Part shown: in pieces, positions 1-9,862 of the stretch
How positions within the stretch are numbered: the first letter of the stretch is position 1
How the letters are laid out: every line of letters starts with the position of its first letter
Origin: Ephydatia muelleri
Taxonomy: Eukaryota; Porifera; Demospongiae; Spongillida; Spongillidae
Length of the DNA: 64,000 nt
Assembly (NCBI GenBank): GCA_013339895.1
Contig: JABACO010000008.1
Coordinates: forward strand, 3,179,490-3,243,489
Direction of reading: 5' to 3'
The notes under the pieces: model-generated
Databases searched by the model: none
What the model saw: the letters and a program-made list of their open reading frames with translations, nothing else
Told to the model about the DNA's origin: nothing
Made by a program: the position numbers and the translations under genes

Positions 1-271
1 TGACTGATGCCCCACCATGCGGGTTCATCACGGCGACATCCTAGGCCATCGATTGTTAACATCCCAGGCCATCGATCGTTGAATCCGTGCCCTCTTCAGT
101 GTAGGTGGGCTCTACAGGGGCAGTAGCTTGGTGCTGGGTCTCTTCCCCAACGACGGCCCGGCAGTGGTGAGATGGGCTTCATTGATGTGGGGAGTGTGGA
201 AGGTGCTGTGTGTGGTGAGGGGGTAGCAGTGGGGGTGGATGGGGGTTGTAGCGGTGGGTGTGGTGAGGAGG

Positions 272-841
272 TTACAGTGGTGTGTGTGGCTGATTTTGAG
301 GTGGCTGATGTGTGGCATGGCTATTTTGGGTGTGACTGGTTTGGGTGTGGCTGGTTTGGGTGTGGCTGGCTTGGGTGCGACTGGTAGCAGGAGATGTGAC
401 TAGTTCTGTAGGTAGTGAGGATGATGAAGATGGTCTAGGCTGTGCTGGTGGTGACATAGAGGGGGTGGTAGTGAAAGAGGGGTGGTGAGGGTGAAAATGT
501 AGCTGTAGAGGATAATGCTGGAGGTGAGTATAACTGTATCTGGTCAGATGCCTCAGCAGATTAATCGATTCCAGCATCCCCTGGTAGTTCTGATCAACTG
601 ATTGAAGCATACTATAGACAGAATTTAATTTCCAATGCTCCCGATGGAGATTGGGGGTGTAATGATGGTCCAGGTTACTCAACCAGTTCTGGTTTTGGGC
701 TTGCTGGTCCTGTGAGTGGTGCAGGTGTGGCAGGTGGTGCTGGTGGGCCTGGCAGAGCTGGGGATAGAGGTGGTCCTGTTGCTCCTCTTTCCAGAGCTGC
801 CAGAGAGTTTTATGGGTGGTTTTGGACCCTTCTGGCAGCAC
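272..841 (-). pseudogene. Diverged copy of the Pro-rich exon (gene family unknown)
   Basis: On the minus strand this 189-codon open frame is His/Gln/Ser/Thr/Pro-rich and aligns at DNA level with the better preserved exons at 4600-4880 and 3640-4507. In the frame that corresponds to those exons (starting RAARRVQN, then LERGATGPP) there are several in-frame stops, so this copy appears decayed or frameshifted. The tail carries short repeats (SHTQTSHTQ). No family is recognised. Confidence 0.35.
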
Positions 842-1445
842 GTAGTTCTATCATTAATGGCATTGCAACAATGAAAGAGTATCCAATAATGTGCACATTT
901 AGCTGAACAAATTGTATGGGGTGTTCATAAATGAGACAAACTGTTATCTCCCTTTTTTACCATATTTATATGGCGCATAATAAAAGTGAAAGCAAATTAA
1001 CTGACCTCAGTAGTGTTATGGTTCAAATATAAATAATTTTACGTTAAAGTACTATAATTAACGAAGTTTGTCTATAATGAGGAATTTCTTTCAATGGGTA
1101 CATTTGTTGTAATTATAAACCTAGTTTCCAGCCACATACAGCTACGTTTCTTTGTGTTGCTGTTCTAAGGTGTCGTGAGAATGTAAATCAGTTAGCTAAC
1201 TGTTAGATATGCTAAGAAGGCATGTGTTTTAAACCCTCATTTTTGAACACCATATTAGGTAAGTATCAATGATGATCACAAATAGTTACAATTAGGTATC
1301 TACAGTTACTCATGTTTCAGCAATATACACGTGCTGAATATACTTTATAAGACAATTTAGCATTATGAATATTATTCATACAGAAGGCTAGAAATGTGTG
1401 GTCCTTAACTTAATTCTTCAATCACTATGTAATGCAGCCACAAAG

Positions 1446-1510
1446 TTGCAACTTACGGCGTATGGAGGCAGGAGCATGAATCATTTTGGGATGGTGCATT
1501 TTGTGCAGAA
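1446..1510. other. Conserved small candidate exon, copy A
   Basis: A stretch of about 65 bp is preserved in three places (about 1436-1510, 2525-2600, 5462-5538). On the plus strand it is bounded by an AG acceptor (TAATGCAG) and a donor (AAG|GTAATT) and would read TKLQLTAYGGRSMNHFG. On the minus strand it ends at an excellent donor (CGCC|GTAAGT) and would read MIHAPASIR at its end. Which strand is expressed cannot be decided from the sequence. Confidence 0.3.
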
Positions 1511-1780
1511 GGTAATTTGTTCACTTAGAATACAGTTTGATAATATCACCATTGTAAACAACTTATAGCATTCTAACACTTCCTTCTTGCTTTAATACAG
1601 AGAGAGCGAGAGAGAGAGAGGGTAGGAGAGAGAAAGAGAGGATGAAGTGTGTTTTTGCATCCCGCCACCATACCACCCTCACTACCCACTTGCCTTATCC
1701 CTCTCTCAGGGCGGCTAGGTATATATTACCGCCCCTGAGTTGGCAAACCGGCATCACCTAGATACACGCTGGCACTTACT

Positions 1781-2149
1781 GTGGATGTTTTGCTTGGAGA
1801 TGGTTTATGTACCGTCTCCCCTGTGCAACACCTCCTTATAACCTCCTCAAGATGTGGCGATCCCAGATTCAACAGTGGCCTACACATTTTTAAAGGGAGA
1901 GATCCTCATTTATGTTTATATCTGCCATCTTATTCAAAATACTCGTGGCATGTAACACAAGCCAATGGCCTCTCATTCTCGTCTTGGAACCAGTCAACAA
2001 GTAGGTTCCGTACGTTGCAAACACTAAGCTACAGAGCCATGCAATGCAAGTCACCAAAGCATAAGAAAATGTGCAGCATGTGTTGTAATGTAACAATGAA
2101 ACATAACAACGGCCATCGCAAGAAATCAGTACTAATTCTTTTCTTATAG
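1781..2149 (+). CDS. Hypothetical exon of the duplicated block, copy A
   Basis: Open frame of 122 codons ending at a TAG; its C-terminal ~60 residues (from TQANGLSF through KKSVLILFL) recur almost unchanged at 5959-6195, where a one-base difference shifts the upstream part. The encoded tail has a Cys cluster (MCSMCCNV). The opposite strand is also open over 1890-2096 and has a hydrophobic segment (TCIAWLCSLVFATYGTYLL), so the coding strand is uncertain. No family is recognised. Confidence 0.25.
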   Translation: MDVLLGDGLCTVSPVQHLLITSSRCGDPRFNSGLHIFKGRDPHLCLYLPSYSKYSWHVTQANGLSFSSWNQSTSRFRTLQTLSYRAMQCKSPKHKKMCSMCCNVTMKHNNGHRKKSVLILFL

Positions 2150-2694
2150 CTACTATGTTTTAGTGTAAGTCAGAAGTTCTATTTTTAATACTTTTATGTG
2201 AAATAAATATCGTTGAAACAAATCTGGAAACGGTGGTAGAGTTCTTTCGACCAGAGCTGAGCAGGTTGGAAGCCAACTGAAAGAAAGTTTGTTGCTCTTG
2301 TTGTTGTGCTATGGGTGCTGGTGGCTCAGGTTATTGTGGGATGGGTAGTGACTGGATGATTGATGTTTCAGCATTATTATTTTTTTTATATACACATGCA
2401 GAATATATACTTCATTTTTGTTATAAGACACATTTAGCATTATGAATATTATTCACACGGAAGGTAGAAATACCTAATTTATCATTTGTGGTCCTTAACT
2501 TAATTCTTCAATCACTATGTAATGCAACCACAAAGTTGCAACTTACGGCGTATGGAGGCAGGAGCATGAATCCTTGTTGGATGGTGGATGTCTGCAAAAG
2601 GTGACTTAGAATACAGTTTGATAACATCACCATTGTTAACCCATCATAGCATTCCAATACTTCTTTCTCGCCTTAGTACAGGGAGGGAGGAAGT

Positions 2695-2845
2695 GTCTAT
2701 GCTTTTCCCACCATCACTTTCATTTTAACTGAAGCAGGTGTATATGCTTTTCCCACCATCACTTTCATCTAAACTGAAGCAAGTGTCTATGCTTTTCCCA
2801 CCATCACTTTCATCTAAACTGAAGCAAGTGTCTTCTTTTCCCACC
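2695..2845. repeat. Tandem repeat, ~45-48 bp unit, three copies
   Basis: The phrase 'gaagcaagtgtctatgcttt' followed by 'tcccaccatcactttcat' is repeated about three times with small differences. On the minus strand it stays in frame and encodes copies of DTCFSLDESDGGKSI, so it may be a coding minisatellite inside the minus-strand frame 2725-3099. Confidence 0.8.
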
Positions 2846-3099
2846 CTCACTTTCAACATAGTTTTTCCAACAGGAGCCGGGCGAGCTGGAAGCCAACTCG
2901 GTCTGAAGAAAAAGTAAACTTGTTGCTCTTGTAAGTGCGCAATGGGTGCTGGTGGCTCGGGTTGTTGTGGGATGGGTTGAGGCTGGGTGATTGATGAGGA
3001 CGGTGGTGGAGAAGCAGGGGAGGGAAGCGGAGGGACAGATCCAGCGCCGGGTGGTGGTGTTCTCAACACAACAGCTGCTCCACCGCACGGGTTTGTCAT
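2725..3099 (-). CDS. Hypothetical Pro-rich/acidic repeat open frame
   Basis: A 124-codon minus-strand open frame. It begins with a Pro/Ser-rich part (PPPGAGSVPPLPSPASPPPS), passes through HLQEQQVYFFF, and ends in about three repeats of TCFSLDESDGGKSI. It lies downstream, in minus-strand terms, of the Pro-rich exons at 3640-4880 and could be their 3' continuation, since the minus strand reads Pro/Thr/Ser-rich through 3096-3600 as well. Splicing could not be established. Confidence 0.3.
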   Translation of the reverse strand: MTNPCGGAAVVLRTPPPGAGSVPPLPSPASPPPSSSITQPQPIPQQPEPPAPIAHLQEQQVYFFFRPSWLPARPAPVGKTMLKVRVGKEDTCFSLDESDGGKSIDTCFSLDESDGGKSIYTCFS

Positions 3100-3189
3100 C
3101 GGGCCACCGACCGTTGAACTCGTGCCCTCTTGAGTGTTGGCAGGCTGAAGAGGGGCACTGGCTCGGTGCTGGGTCTCTTCCAGGATGAT

Positions 3190-3600
3190 GACCCGGCAGT
3201 GGCAGCAACTGGTGAGGTGGGCATTGTTGGTGTGGGGTCTGTTGAAGGTCTTATGTGGGGTACTGGGGTAACAGACGGTTGTAGGTAGGGTGAGGAGATA
3301 CCAGTGGTGGGTGTACCTGATTTGGGGGCTCCTTGTGACAACCCAGCAGTGGCAGCAACTGGTGAGGTGGGCTTTATTTGTGTGTGGTGTGTGGAAGGTC
3401 CTATGTGGGGTACTGGGGTAACAGACGGTTGTAGGTAGGGTGAGGAGATATCAGTGGTGGGGTACCTGATCTGGGGGCTTTGTGTGATGGCCCAGCAGTG
3501 GCAGCAACTGGTGATGTTGGTATGTCGAGTGTGGAAGGTCCTATGTGGGGTACTGGGGTAACAGATGGTTGTAGGTAGATATCAGTGGTGGGTTGTACCT
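3190..3600. repeat. Tandem repeat, ~145-150 bp unit, three copies
   Basis: Three diverged copies begin near 3191, 3342 and 3489, each starting 'ggcagtggcagcaactggtg' and containing 'tatgtggggtactggggtaa'. A single, more diverged copy lies at about 150-290 in the paralogous block. On the minus strand the unit reads Pro/Thr/Ser-rich (TPTTGISSPYLQPSVTPVP), compatible with a repeated low-complexity protein segment. Confidence 0.85.
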
Positions 3601-3616
3601 GATTTGGGGGCTGGAT

Positions 3617-4507
3617 TCAGGGAGTCTGGTTCAGTTCAGAAGTGAGTGGCAAAGATAGTGGTGAAAGAGATGGTGAAAGAGGAGGTGGTGAAAGAGGAGG
3701 TGGGGATGGTGAAAGAGGAGGTGGTGAAAGAGGAGGTGGTGAAAGAGGAGGTGGTGATGAAAGAGGAGGTGGTGAAAGAGGAGGTGGTGAAAGAGGAGGT
3801 GGTGAAAGAGGAGGTGGTGAAAGAGGAGGTGGTGAAAGAGGAGGTGGTGAAAGAGGAGGTGGTGAAAGAGGAGGTGGTGGTGAAAGAGGAGGTGGTGGTG
3901 AAGAGGATGGTGAAAGAGGAGGTGTGAAAGAGGAGGTGGTGTGAAAGAGGAGGTGAAGAGGAGGTGGTGTGAAAGAGGAGGTGGTGAAAGAGGAGGTGGG
4001 TGAAAGAGGAGGTGGTGAATGAGGAGGTGGTGAATGAGGAGGTGGTGGTAAATGAGGAGGTGATGAGGGCGAAAAAGTTGCTGGAGAGGATAAAGCTGGT
4101 GATGAAAACTGCCTCTGGTTATAGAGGACAGCCGCCTCCAGCACAGTAAACCTGTCTTGCACCGATTGGAATATGGACATCCATTTGATTTCCAATGATG
4201 CCAGTGGACCATGTTGCTCAACCATTTCTGTGTGATTTGGGCTTGGTGGCGATGCAGTTGCGGCTGGAAGAGCTGGTGGTGCAGGTTTGCCTGGGGGAGG
4301 TGGAGGTGCAGGTGGGCCTGGGGGAGGTGGAGGTGCAGGTGGGCCTGGGGGAGGTGGAGGTGCAGGTGGGCCTGGGGGAGGTGGAGGTGCAGGTGGGCCT
4401 GGGAGAGCTGGAAGTGCAGGTGGGCCTGTTCCTCTGTTGCTCCTCTTTCCAGAGTTGCAAGACGGTCCGATAGGCGGTTTTGGACCCTTCTGGCAGCACG
4501 TAGTTCT
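3617..4507 (-). CDS. Pro-rich/collagen-like exon of an unrecognised minus-strand gene
   Basis: After an acceptor-like TATTATAG the minus strand reads ELRAARRVQNRLSDRLATLE, a heptad-like segment, then RGATGPP and four 9-residue GPPAPPPPP units encoded by a 27-bp tandem repeat (about 4288-4400), a Thr/Ser-Pro linker, a second helical segment (SIFQSVQDRFTVLEAAVL), and a long PPPLS-repeat tail. Coiled coil followed by Gly-Pro-Pro sequence resembles short collagen-like or membrane-anchored coiled-coil proteins, but the Gly-X-Y pattern is imperfect and no named family is claimed. A tandem copy of the first part lies at 4600-4883. Confidence 0.4.
   Translation of the reverse strand, partial: RTTCCQKGPKPPIGPSCNSGKRSNRGTGPPALPALPGPPAPPPPPGPPAPPPPPGPPAPPPPPGPPAPPPPPGKPAPPALPAATASPPSPNHTEMVEQHGPLASLEIKWMSIFQSVQDRFTVLEAAVLYNQRQFSSPALSSPATFSPSSPPHLPPPPHSPPPHSPPPLSPTSSFTTSSFTPPPLHLLFHTTSSFTPPLSPSSSPPPPLSPPPPLSPPPLSPPPLSPPPLSPPPLSPPPLSPPPLSPPPLSSPPPLSPPPLSPPPLSPSPPPLSPPPLSPSLSPLSLPLTSELNQTP
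3654..4060. repeat. 15-bp coding-type minisatellite (GGAGGTGGTGAAAGA)
   Basis: About 25 units of a 15-bp purine-rich motif with occasional 3- and 1-bp slips. The minus strand reads repeated PPPLS, the plus strand repeated GERGG or KEEVV. Strand asymmetry and triplet periodicity are consistent with slippage expansion inside a coding exon of the minus-strand Pro-rich frame. Confidence 0.9.
4288..4400. repeat. 27-bp minisatellite, four units
   Basis: The 27-bp unit 'cctgggggaggtggaggtgc' plus 'aggtggg' is repeated four times almost exactly. In the minus-strand frame it encodes GPPAPPPPP. The tandem exon copy at 4720-4800 carries about three diverged units. Confidence 0.9.
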
Positions 4508-4533
4508 ATAATACACACATGCAACAAAGTACA

Positions 4534-4896
4534 TCATTTATGGCATTGCAACAATGAAAGGACAGCTGTCTCCAGCACAGTAAACCTGTCTTGCACCGAT
4601 TGGAATATGGACATCCATTTGATTTCCAATGATGCCAGTGGACCATGTTGCTCAACCATTTCTGTGTGTTTTAGGCTTGGTGGCGATGCAGTTGCGGCTG
4701 GAAGAGCTGGTGGTGCGGGTGGGCCTGGGTGAGGTGGAGGTGCAGGTGGGCCTGTGGGAGGTGGTGGTGCAGGTGGGCCTGGAGGAGCTGGAAGTGCAGG
4801 TGGGCCTGTTGCTCCTCTTTCCAGAGTTGCAAGACGGTCCGATAGGCGGTTTTGGACCCTTCTGGCAGCACGTAGTTCTATAATACACACATGCAA
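4534..4896 (-). CDS. Tandem duplicate of the Pro-rich/collagen-like exon
   Basis: The 120-codon frame repeats the exon at 3617-4507: ELRAARRVQNRLSDRLATLE, RGATGPP, GPPAPPPPT units, then HTEMVEQHGPLASLEIKW and the helical SIFQSVQDRFTVLETAVL. Both copies share nearly identical DNA (4127-4250 against 4560-4680; 4430-4560 against 4800-4930) and an acceptor-like TATAG before the first shared codon. The tandem duplication unit is about 370-430 bp. Confidence 0.4.
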   Translation of the reverse strand: MHVCIIELRAARRVQNRLSDRLATLERGATGPPALPAPPGPPAPPPPTGPPAPPPHPGPPAPPALPAATASPPSLKHTEMVEQHGPLASLEIKWMSIFQSVQDRFTVLETAVLSLLQCHK

Positions 4897-5055
4897 GAAA
4901 GTACATCATTAATGGCATTGCAACAATGAAAGAGCATCCAATAATGTGCACACTTATTCCTGAACAAATTGCATTGTTGCTAAAATGTACGGCGGTGTTC
5001 ATACATTTTACTCAGTTATCACCCTTACCAAACTTCTTTTACCATACATGTATAT

Positions 5056-5143
5056 ATATATATATGGGGAATTTCATGAGAAAAGGGACCTTATGGATAT
5101 ATCCATAAGGTCCCTTTTCTCATGAAATTCCCCATATATATAT
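5056..5143. mobile_element. Perfect 88-bp palindrome (hairpin insertion)
   Basis: The sequence from the ATATATATGGGG side is the exact reverse complement of the second half, with no spacer; the centre is GGATATATCC at 5095-5104. The paralogous copy A (about 955-985) reads straight from 'ttttaccata' to 'cataataaaa' with no hairpin, so it acts as an empty site. This fits insertion of a very small fold-back or MITE-like element, with a TA-rich target that hides any target-site duplication. Confidence 0.85.
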
Positions 5144-5397
5144 GACACATAATAAAAATGAAAGCAATTAACTGACCTCAATGGCGAGATGTTGTTGTTC
5201 AAATTTTTTATTTTTAAGTTAAGGAATGATGATCACAAATGGTTTTTTTAACAGCTACATAATTAAGCATTTAACATGCATGCTTTTGTTGCTCAAGTTT
5301 CAACATTATTGTTTAAATATACACATGCAGAATTTATATATTTGTATTTTTATTTTTATAAGAAACAATTTAGCATTATGAATATTATTCATACAGA

Positions 5398-6250
5398 AGG
5401 CTAGAAATACCTGATTTATCATTCGTGGTCCTTAACTTAATTCTTCAATCACTATGTAATGCAGCCACAAAGTTGCAACTTACGGCGTATGGAGGCAGGA
5501 GCATGAATCATTTTGGGATGGTGCATTTTGTGCAGAAGGTAATTTGTTCACTTAGAATACAGTTTGATAATATCACCATTGTAAACACCTTAAAGCATTT
5601 AACACTTCCTTCTTGCTTTAATACAGATAGAGAGCGAGTGAGAGAGGGAGGGGGAGGGGAGGAGAGAGAAAGAGAGGATGGAGTGTCTTTTTGCATCCCC
5701 CCCACCATACCACCTTGACTACCCACTTGCCTTATCCCTCTCTCAGGGCTAGGTATATATTACCGCCCCTGAGTTGGCAAACCGGCATCCCCTAGATACA
5801 TGCTGGCATCTAGTGTGGATGTTTTGGTTGGAGATGGTTTATATACCGTCTCCCCTGTATGTAACACCTCCTTATAACCTCTTCAAGGGGTGGTGATCCC
5901 AGATTCAACAGTGGCCTGCGAGTGGCCTACACATTTTTAAAGGGAGAGATCCTCATTTATGTTTATATCTGCCATCTTATTCAAAATACTCGTGGCAGTA
6001 ACACAAGCCAATGGCCTCTCATTCCCGTCTTGGAACCGGTCAACAAGTAGGTTCCGTACGTTGCAAACACTAAGCTACAGAGCCATGCAATGCAAGTCAC
6101 CAAAGCATAAGAAAATGTGCAGCATGTGTTGTAATGTAACAATGAAACATAACAACGGCCATCGCAAGAAATCAGTACTAATTCTTTTCTTATAGCTACT
6201 ATGTTTTAGTGTAAGTCAGAAGTTCTATTTTTAATATTTGTTATATACTT
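5398..6250. repeat. Segmental duplication, copy B distal part
   Basis: Near-identical to 1386-2220, including the small candidate exon (5462-5538), a GA-rich tract (5630-5675), and the hypothetical exon ending at a TAG at 6193-6195 (KKSVLILFL). Differences include a one-base deletion near 5997 ('gtggcagtaac' against 'gtggcatgtaac') that changes the upstream frame. Confidence 0.85.
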
Positions 6251-6399
6251 CTATGTGAAATAACTATTGCTAAAACAAATCAAATACCAAGAAAAAGGCG
6301 CAAAATTGCAAGGGATAATTTCATCGCCAGAATTAAGCCTTTTATACTTGAATATCATATGATCACAAGTATGCTGTACACTGTCTAGTGAATTTCATA

Positions 6400-8360
6400 A
6401 TAAATAAGCTTAAAGTCACCAACGCCACCCTCCCACCCAAAAGATGCGCACAACTACTCAGCGACAAGTAGGGGGAAAAATGAATATCGATTGTTTCCAA
6501 AAAAAATATGGTATGACGACTTCTTTTGGATAACATTATGCGCTTCCAGTAATTGCGTTTTCTGTTTTTTCTGCAAGCAATGCTATGATAGTAATGAGCT
6601 GTCATTCCCAGTAACGAAGAATTTTGAACTTGCTTTTAAAAGCCAAGGATTCAATAACTGGAAAAAAGCATGTGAAAAATTTGAAGCTCATAAATAGAGC
6701 TAAACAGCTTCGCACTTCTGGGATTGATGCTCAACTTAATAATAAAGTGCAAATAAAACTCAAGCATCACGGAGAGAAGTGTTTATAAAAAACTTTCCTG
6801 CCTCCAGATGTTATTGCGTCAAGGGTTACCTATCAGGGGTCACACTGAACAAGAAGGTAATTTGATGCAATCACTTTGTCTTCAAAGTAATGACGATCCA
6901 CGGATAAAACAATGGATTAAAGACAGCAAATATTTGTCTGTTGATATCGTGAATGACTGTGTGATGTTAATGGATAGAAGCTGCTTAAAGAGCTTCTTAG
7001 TAACATACATAAAGTTGGAATATTCCAACGAAACAAGGGATATTACTAATCAAGGACAGTGAAGTATTTGCATCAGATGGGTGTATGAAGAGTTCACACA
7101 CGATACATGAAGATCTCATAGGACTGGTCCACATAGAACAAAATGGATGCTGACTCATTGTGCATGGCAATAAAGGATGTGCTGATTCGTTGTTCATTGC
7201 CACTTTCTAAATGCCGAGGTCAGGGCTATGATGGTGCCTCTGTTATGATGGGGCACCTGACTGGAGTTGCTACACAGTAACTGTATGAGTAACCAAAAGC
7301 CCTTCAAGTTCATCGTTTGGCTCATCGGTGTCTTCAGTATGTTGCTAAGAGTTCTAAAATTGTTAGAGATACTTTAGGTTTAATTACAGAGATAATGCAA
7401 CTTATCAAATACTCGCCTAAACGCAGTGTTGTTTTCAGCAAATACAAAGACGAACTTTCTCCTGATTCCAAAGGACTGAAACCCCTTTGCCCCACAAGAT
7501 GAACTGTGCGCACAGAAGCAATAGCATCAGTGATTAATAAGTATGAAGCCCTAGGAGGTGCGTTTCATGAGATCAGTGCCACCTGCTACTATGGTAGAAG
7601 AGTGGGGTGCATGCACAACTGGAGAGTTTTGGGCTAAAACTTTTTCATCTTGTGTTTTCCTGCACAGAAGAGGTAACCAAGAAAAAAAGCACAACATTGG
7701 AAGATGCCTGTCAGCAGGTTGCAGTTGCCAAAAAATATTTAGAAATGCACGATCTGATGACTCATTTTATGCATTTTACCAAAAGGTACTTGTAGATTCA
7801 AGAGATCTTACAGAACCACCATGTCTTGCCCGTGCCAGAAACACCCAAGGAATACTATCGAAAGAAGTTATTGATATCATCATCGTTCAAGAGTGATCAA
7901 GACGTTTTGATCAAGTTTCTCTTAGATTATGCAGATTGAAAGTACACTGTTATTGGCAGCAAATAATAAAGGGCCAGAAACGATCACAGTTGATGAAACG
8001 ATTCTTACCTTTTACAAACATGATTTGGATGAAGGGAAGTTGCTGAGGCAGATAAAAAAGCTCGCAGACATTGTCCAGGAAATGAAAAAAAAATGTCCAG
8101 CTTAAATCCATTACAACTTTCAGGTCACTTGCAGAAATATTGAAATCCTCAACATTATCAATGGGGATGTTTTCAGAAGTATTGAAACTCCAGATATTGT
8201 TCACTATACCTGTAGCAACTGCTACTGCAGAGAAGTCATTTTCTGCGATAAGACAACTGAAAATGTGCCTGAGGTCTACAATGACTCAACGACGATAAAA
8301 TAATGTCATGCTACTCCATTGCCATAAGGAAAGGTCAGACTGTATTGACCTTATCAAAAT
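6400..8360 (+). pseudogene. hAT-type transposase relic (ZMYM1-like)
   Basis: Pieces of one transposase lie in order in different plus-strand frames. At 6491-6697: a TTF-type zinc-finger region (CVFCFFCKQCY, then FNNWKKACEKFEAH). At 6808-7062: a DUF4371-like part with LLRQGLPIRGHTEQEGNLMQ. At 7200-7262: DGASVMMGHLTGVATQ. At 7317-7502: HRCLQYVAKSSKIVRDTLG, followed by a change of frame at LCPTR. At 7660-7800: LEDACQQVAVAKKYLEMHDL. At 8200-8300: a hAT C-terminal dimerisation motif (ATATAEKSFSAIRQLKMCLR). Multiple frameshifts and stops show it is dead. Terminal inverted repeats were not identified. Confidence 0.85.
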
Positions 8361-8639
8361 AACAAGCGCCAACGACCATAGAATAAGCTTTTTTGGCACA
8401 TATCCACTAGTATAGCTTGCATATTATAATATAATTCCCATTTGAGTAAAAGTGATGTTGCTTGCATTTTTGCACCAATTTTACATGTACTTCTTTCATA
8501 TAGCTTTAAAAACCGAGATAAATTTATCATTCAGTAGTATTCTAAAATTTTAACAATTCCTATAGTGGTTATCCGGACGACATATAATAAAGGCCTAGGC
8601 CTCTTGCGTGGCCGCAGCTATTTTGTGTAGTTTTTGGAG

Positions 8640-8770
8640 TTTTTTAAGCGTTGGCTTCTGGGGCTCTGCCCCACACCCAGATGGGGGAGCTTACAGCGCT
8701 CCCCCATACCCCCTAGCTGGGTGGGAGGGGTGCCCCCCTCCCGCACCCTCCTCGGCCCCTACTATTATCT
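8640..8770. other. GC-rich hairpin-prone tract
   Basis: A locally GC-rich stretch with self-complementary runs ('ggggctctgccccacacccc'-type, 'gctgggtgggaggggtgccc'), unlike the AT-rich surroundings. It lies between the hAT relic and the Gypsy fragment and probably belongs to one of them. No gene is seen. Confidence 0.4.
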
Positions 8771-9600
8771 CCTTCCAACACCATTGCAATTCTGTGCCCA
8801 CTGAGATAGTCGAAATGCCTGTAGTGCTGGTACAAGGTTCAGCCCCCTCCATTTTAGCGATCTGCTCTCCTTTCCTCAGTTTCACTGAGATATTGCGGGG
8901 GCTGAGTAATCTGACAGGGATGAGCTCACTTCCGCATGAATGCACTATAGCGTTTGCAGCCATATCCCCATGCCAACAGAATCAACTTCCACAGTCCAAG
9001 TGCCATTACCAACAGGACTGTGTGAGACTGTGGCGCCTGTATCAATTAAAGCTTCAATACGAGCCGAATTAACAAAAACAGTAATACTAAATTGTACACA
9101 TGCAGTTTGAGAGAGTGATGATGTAGGTGTGAACAACGACTTTGTCTAGATGGACCTTTACAAATCTTCCCTCGCAAGGATGAGTGGCCCTTACCACCGA
9201 GTGACAGAAGTTTCCCTGCTGTTCCAGTGAGAAGCTGTTTCTACAAGCCCGAGCTATGTGATCCCTCTTCTTGTTGCTTCTCAGAGACGTCTCCAACCGG
9301 TGAAGTCATTCACTTAAGCTTTCCAATGTTAGTAGTTCTCATCGACACCAGAGACTACTGTGGATTCACTTTCGTCCTCCCACATCTTGCTGATTTCTGT
9401 GGAACAACAGCATCAATGTGACGGTGAGATTTACTAGAACTCGAGGCGTTCAGGTATGACTCCAGTTCAATAGTAGCAGCAACAGCTTCTTCAACGTTAC
9501 TCTGTTCTACCCCAAGGCCACCTGAAGGTCTTCAATCTGCGACAAGTATTGATTTAGGAACAGGCACTCATTTGCCTTGTCCTCCAAGTCATCATGAATA
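8691..9600 (-). pseudogene. Ty3/Gypsy-type gag-protease fragment (minus-strand half)
   Basis: Read on the minus strand from high to low coordinate: a gag C-terminal segment (ECLFLNQYLSQIEDLQVALG at about 9590-9525, then EEAVAATIELESYLNASSSS), a decayed zinc knuckle (NKKRDHIARAC, 9250-9290, first two cysteines lost), an aspartic protease active-site motif (ARIEALIDTGATVS, about 9020-9065), and a post-protease segment (IPVRLLSPRNISVKLRKGEQ, 8840-8930). Frames change repeatedly. The gag N-terminal part is not upstream on this strand but lies at 9600-9860 on the other strand. Confidence 0.75.
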
Positions 9601-9862
9601 AATGGGAGACAAGACAAAGAAAAACTGAAATGGCTACGAGTAAGGCTAACAGAAAAGGCACAAATGGCCTTCAATGAAACTGCCTGAGGTCGTGCAAGAT
9701 TATGGCGAGTGCATTAAGGCATAACAGAGACGTTTCACTCCCAACAGCAGGCGAGAACCGTATATTGCAGAGCTCAACACGAGAAAGAAGCGCCGAGACG
9801 AATGGGCATCTTTCAGAGATGCCTTGTGGTCGTTATCTGATACCAAAATACCCAGGTATGTG
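9600..9862 (+). pseudogene. Ty3/Gypsy gag N-terminal fragment, inverted relative to its other half
   Basis: The plus strand reads KLKWLRVRLTEKAQMAFNET and then, after a frame change, RFTPNSRREPYIAELNTRKK followed by RRDEWASFRDALWSLSDTK, a typical Gypsy gag segment. In an intact element this would run into the NQYLSQIEDLQVA segment, which here lies immediately to the left on the minus strand. The two halves are therefore head to head with a breakpoint close to 9600. Confidence 0.7.

Larger units (their letters stand above)
1..2220. repeat. Segmental duplication, copy A
   Basis: This block is repeated, diverged, at about 3080-6250. Matching landmarks include the start near 60-160 against 3098-3200, the stretch at 830-1020 against 4860-5190, and 1386-2170 against 5398-6205. 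The copies differ by substitutions and by insertions such as the palindrome at 5056-5143. A third partial copy of the middle part lies at about 2360-2670. Reading frames are open on both strands in parts, and no known protein family is recognised, so this is annotated as a duplicated block rather than a confident gene. Confidence 0.85.

Noticed and set aside
3642-3944. Gly/Arg/Glu-rich plus-strand open frames over the 15-bp minisatellite
   Set aside because: Any frame of a stop-free 15-bp repeat is open. The conserved exon flanks and Pro-rich repeats point to the minus strand, if any.
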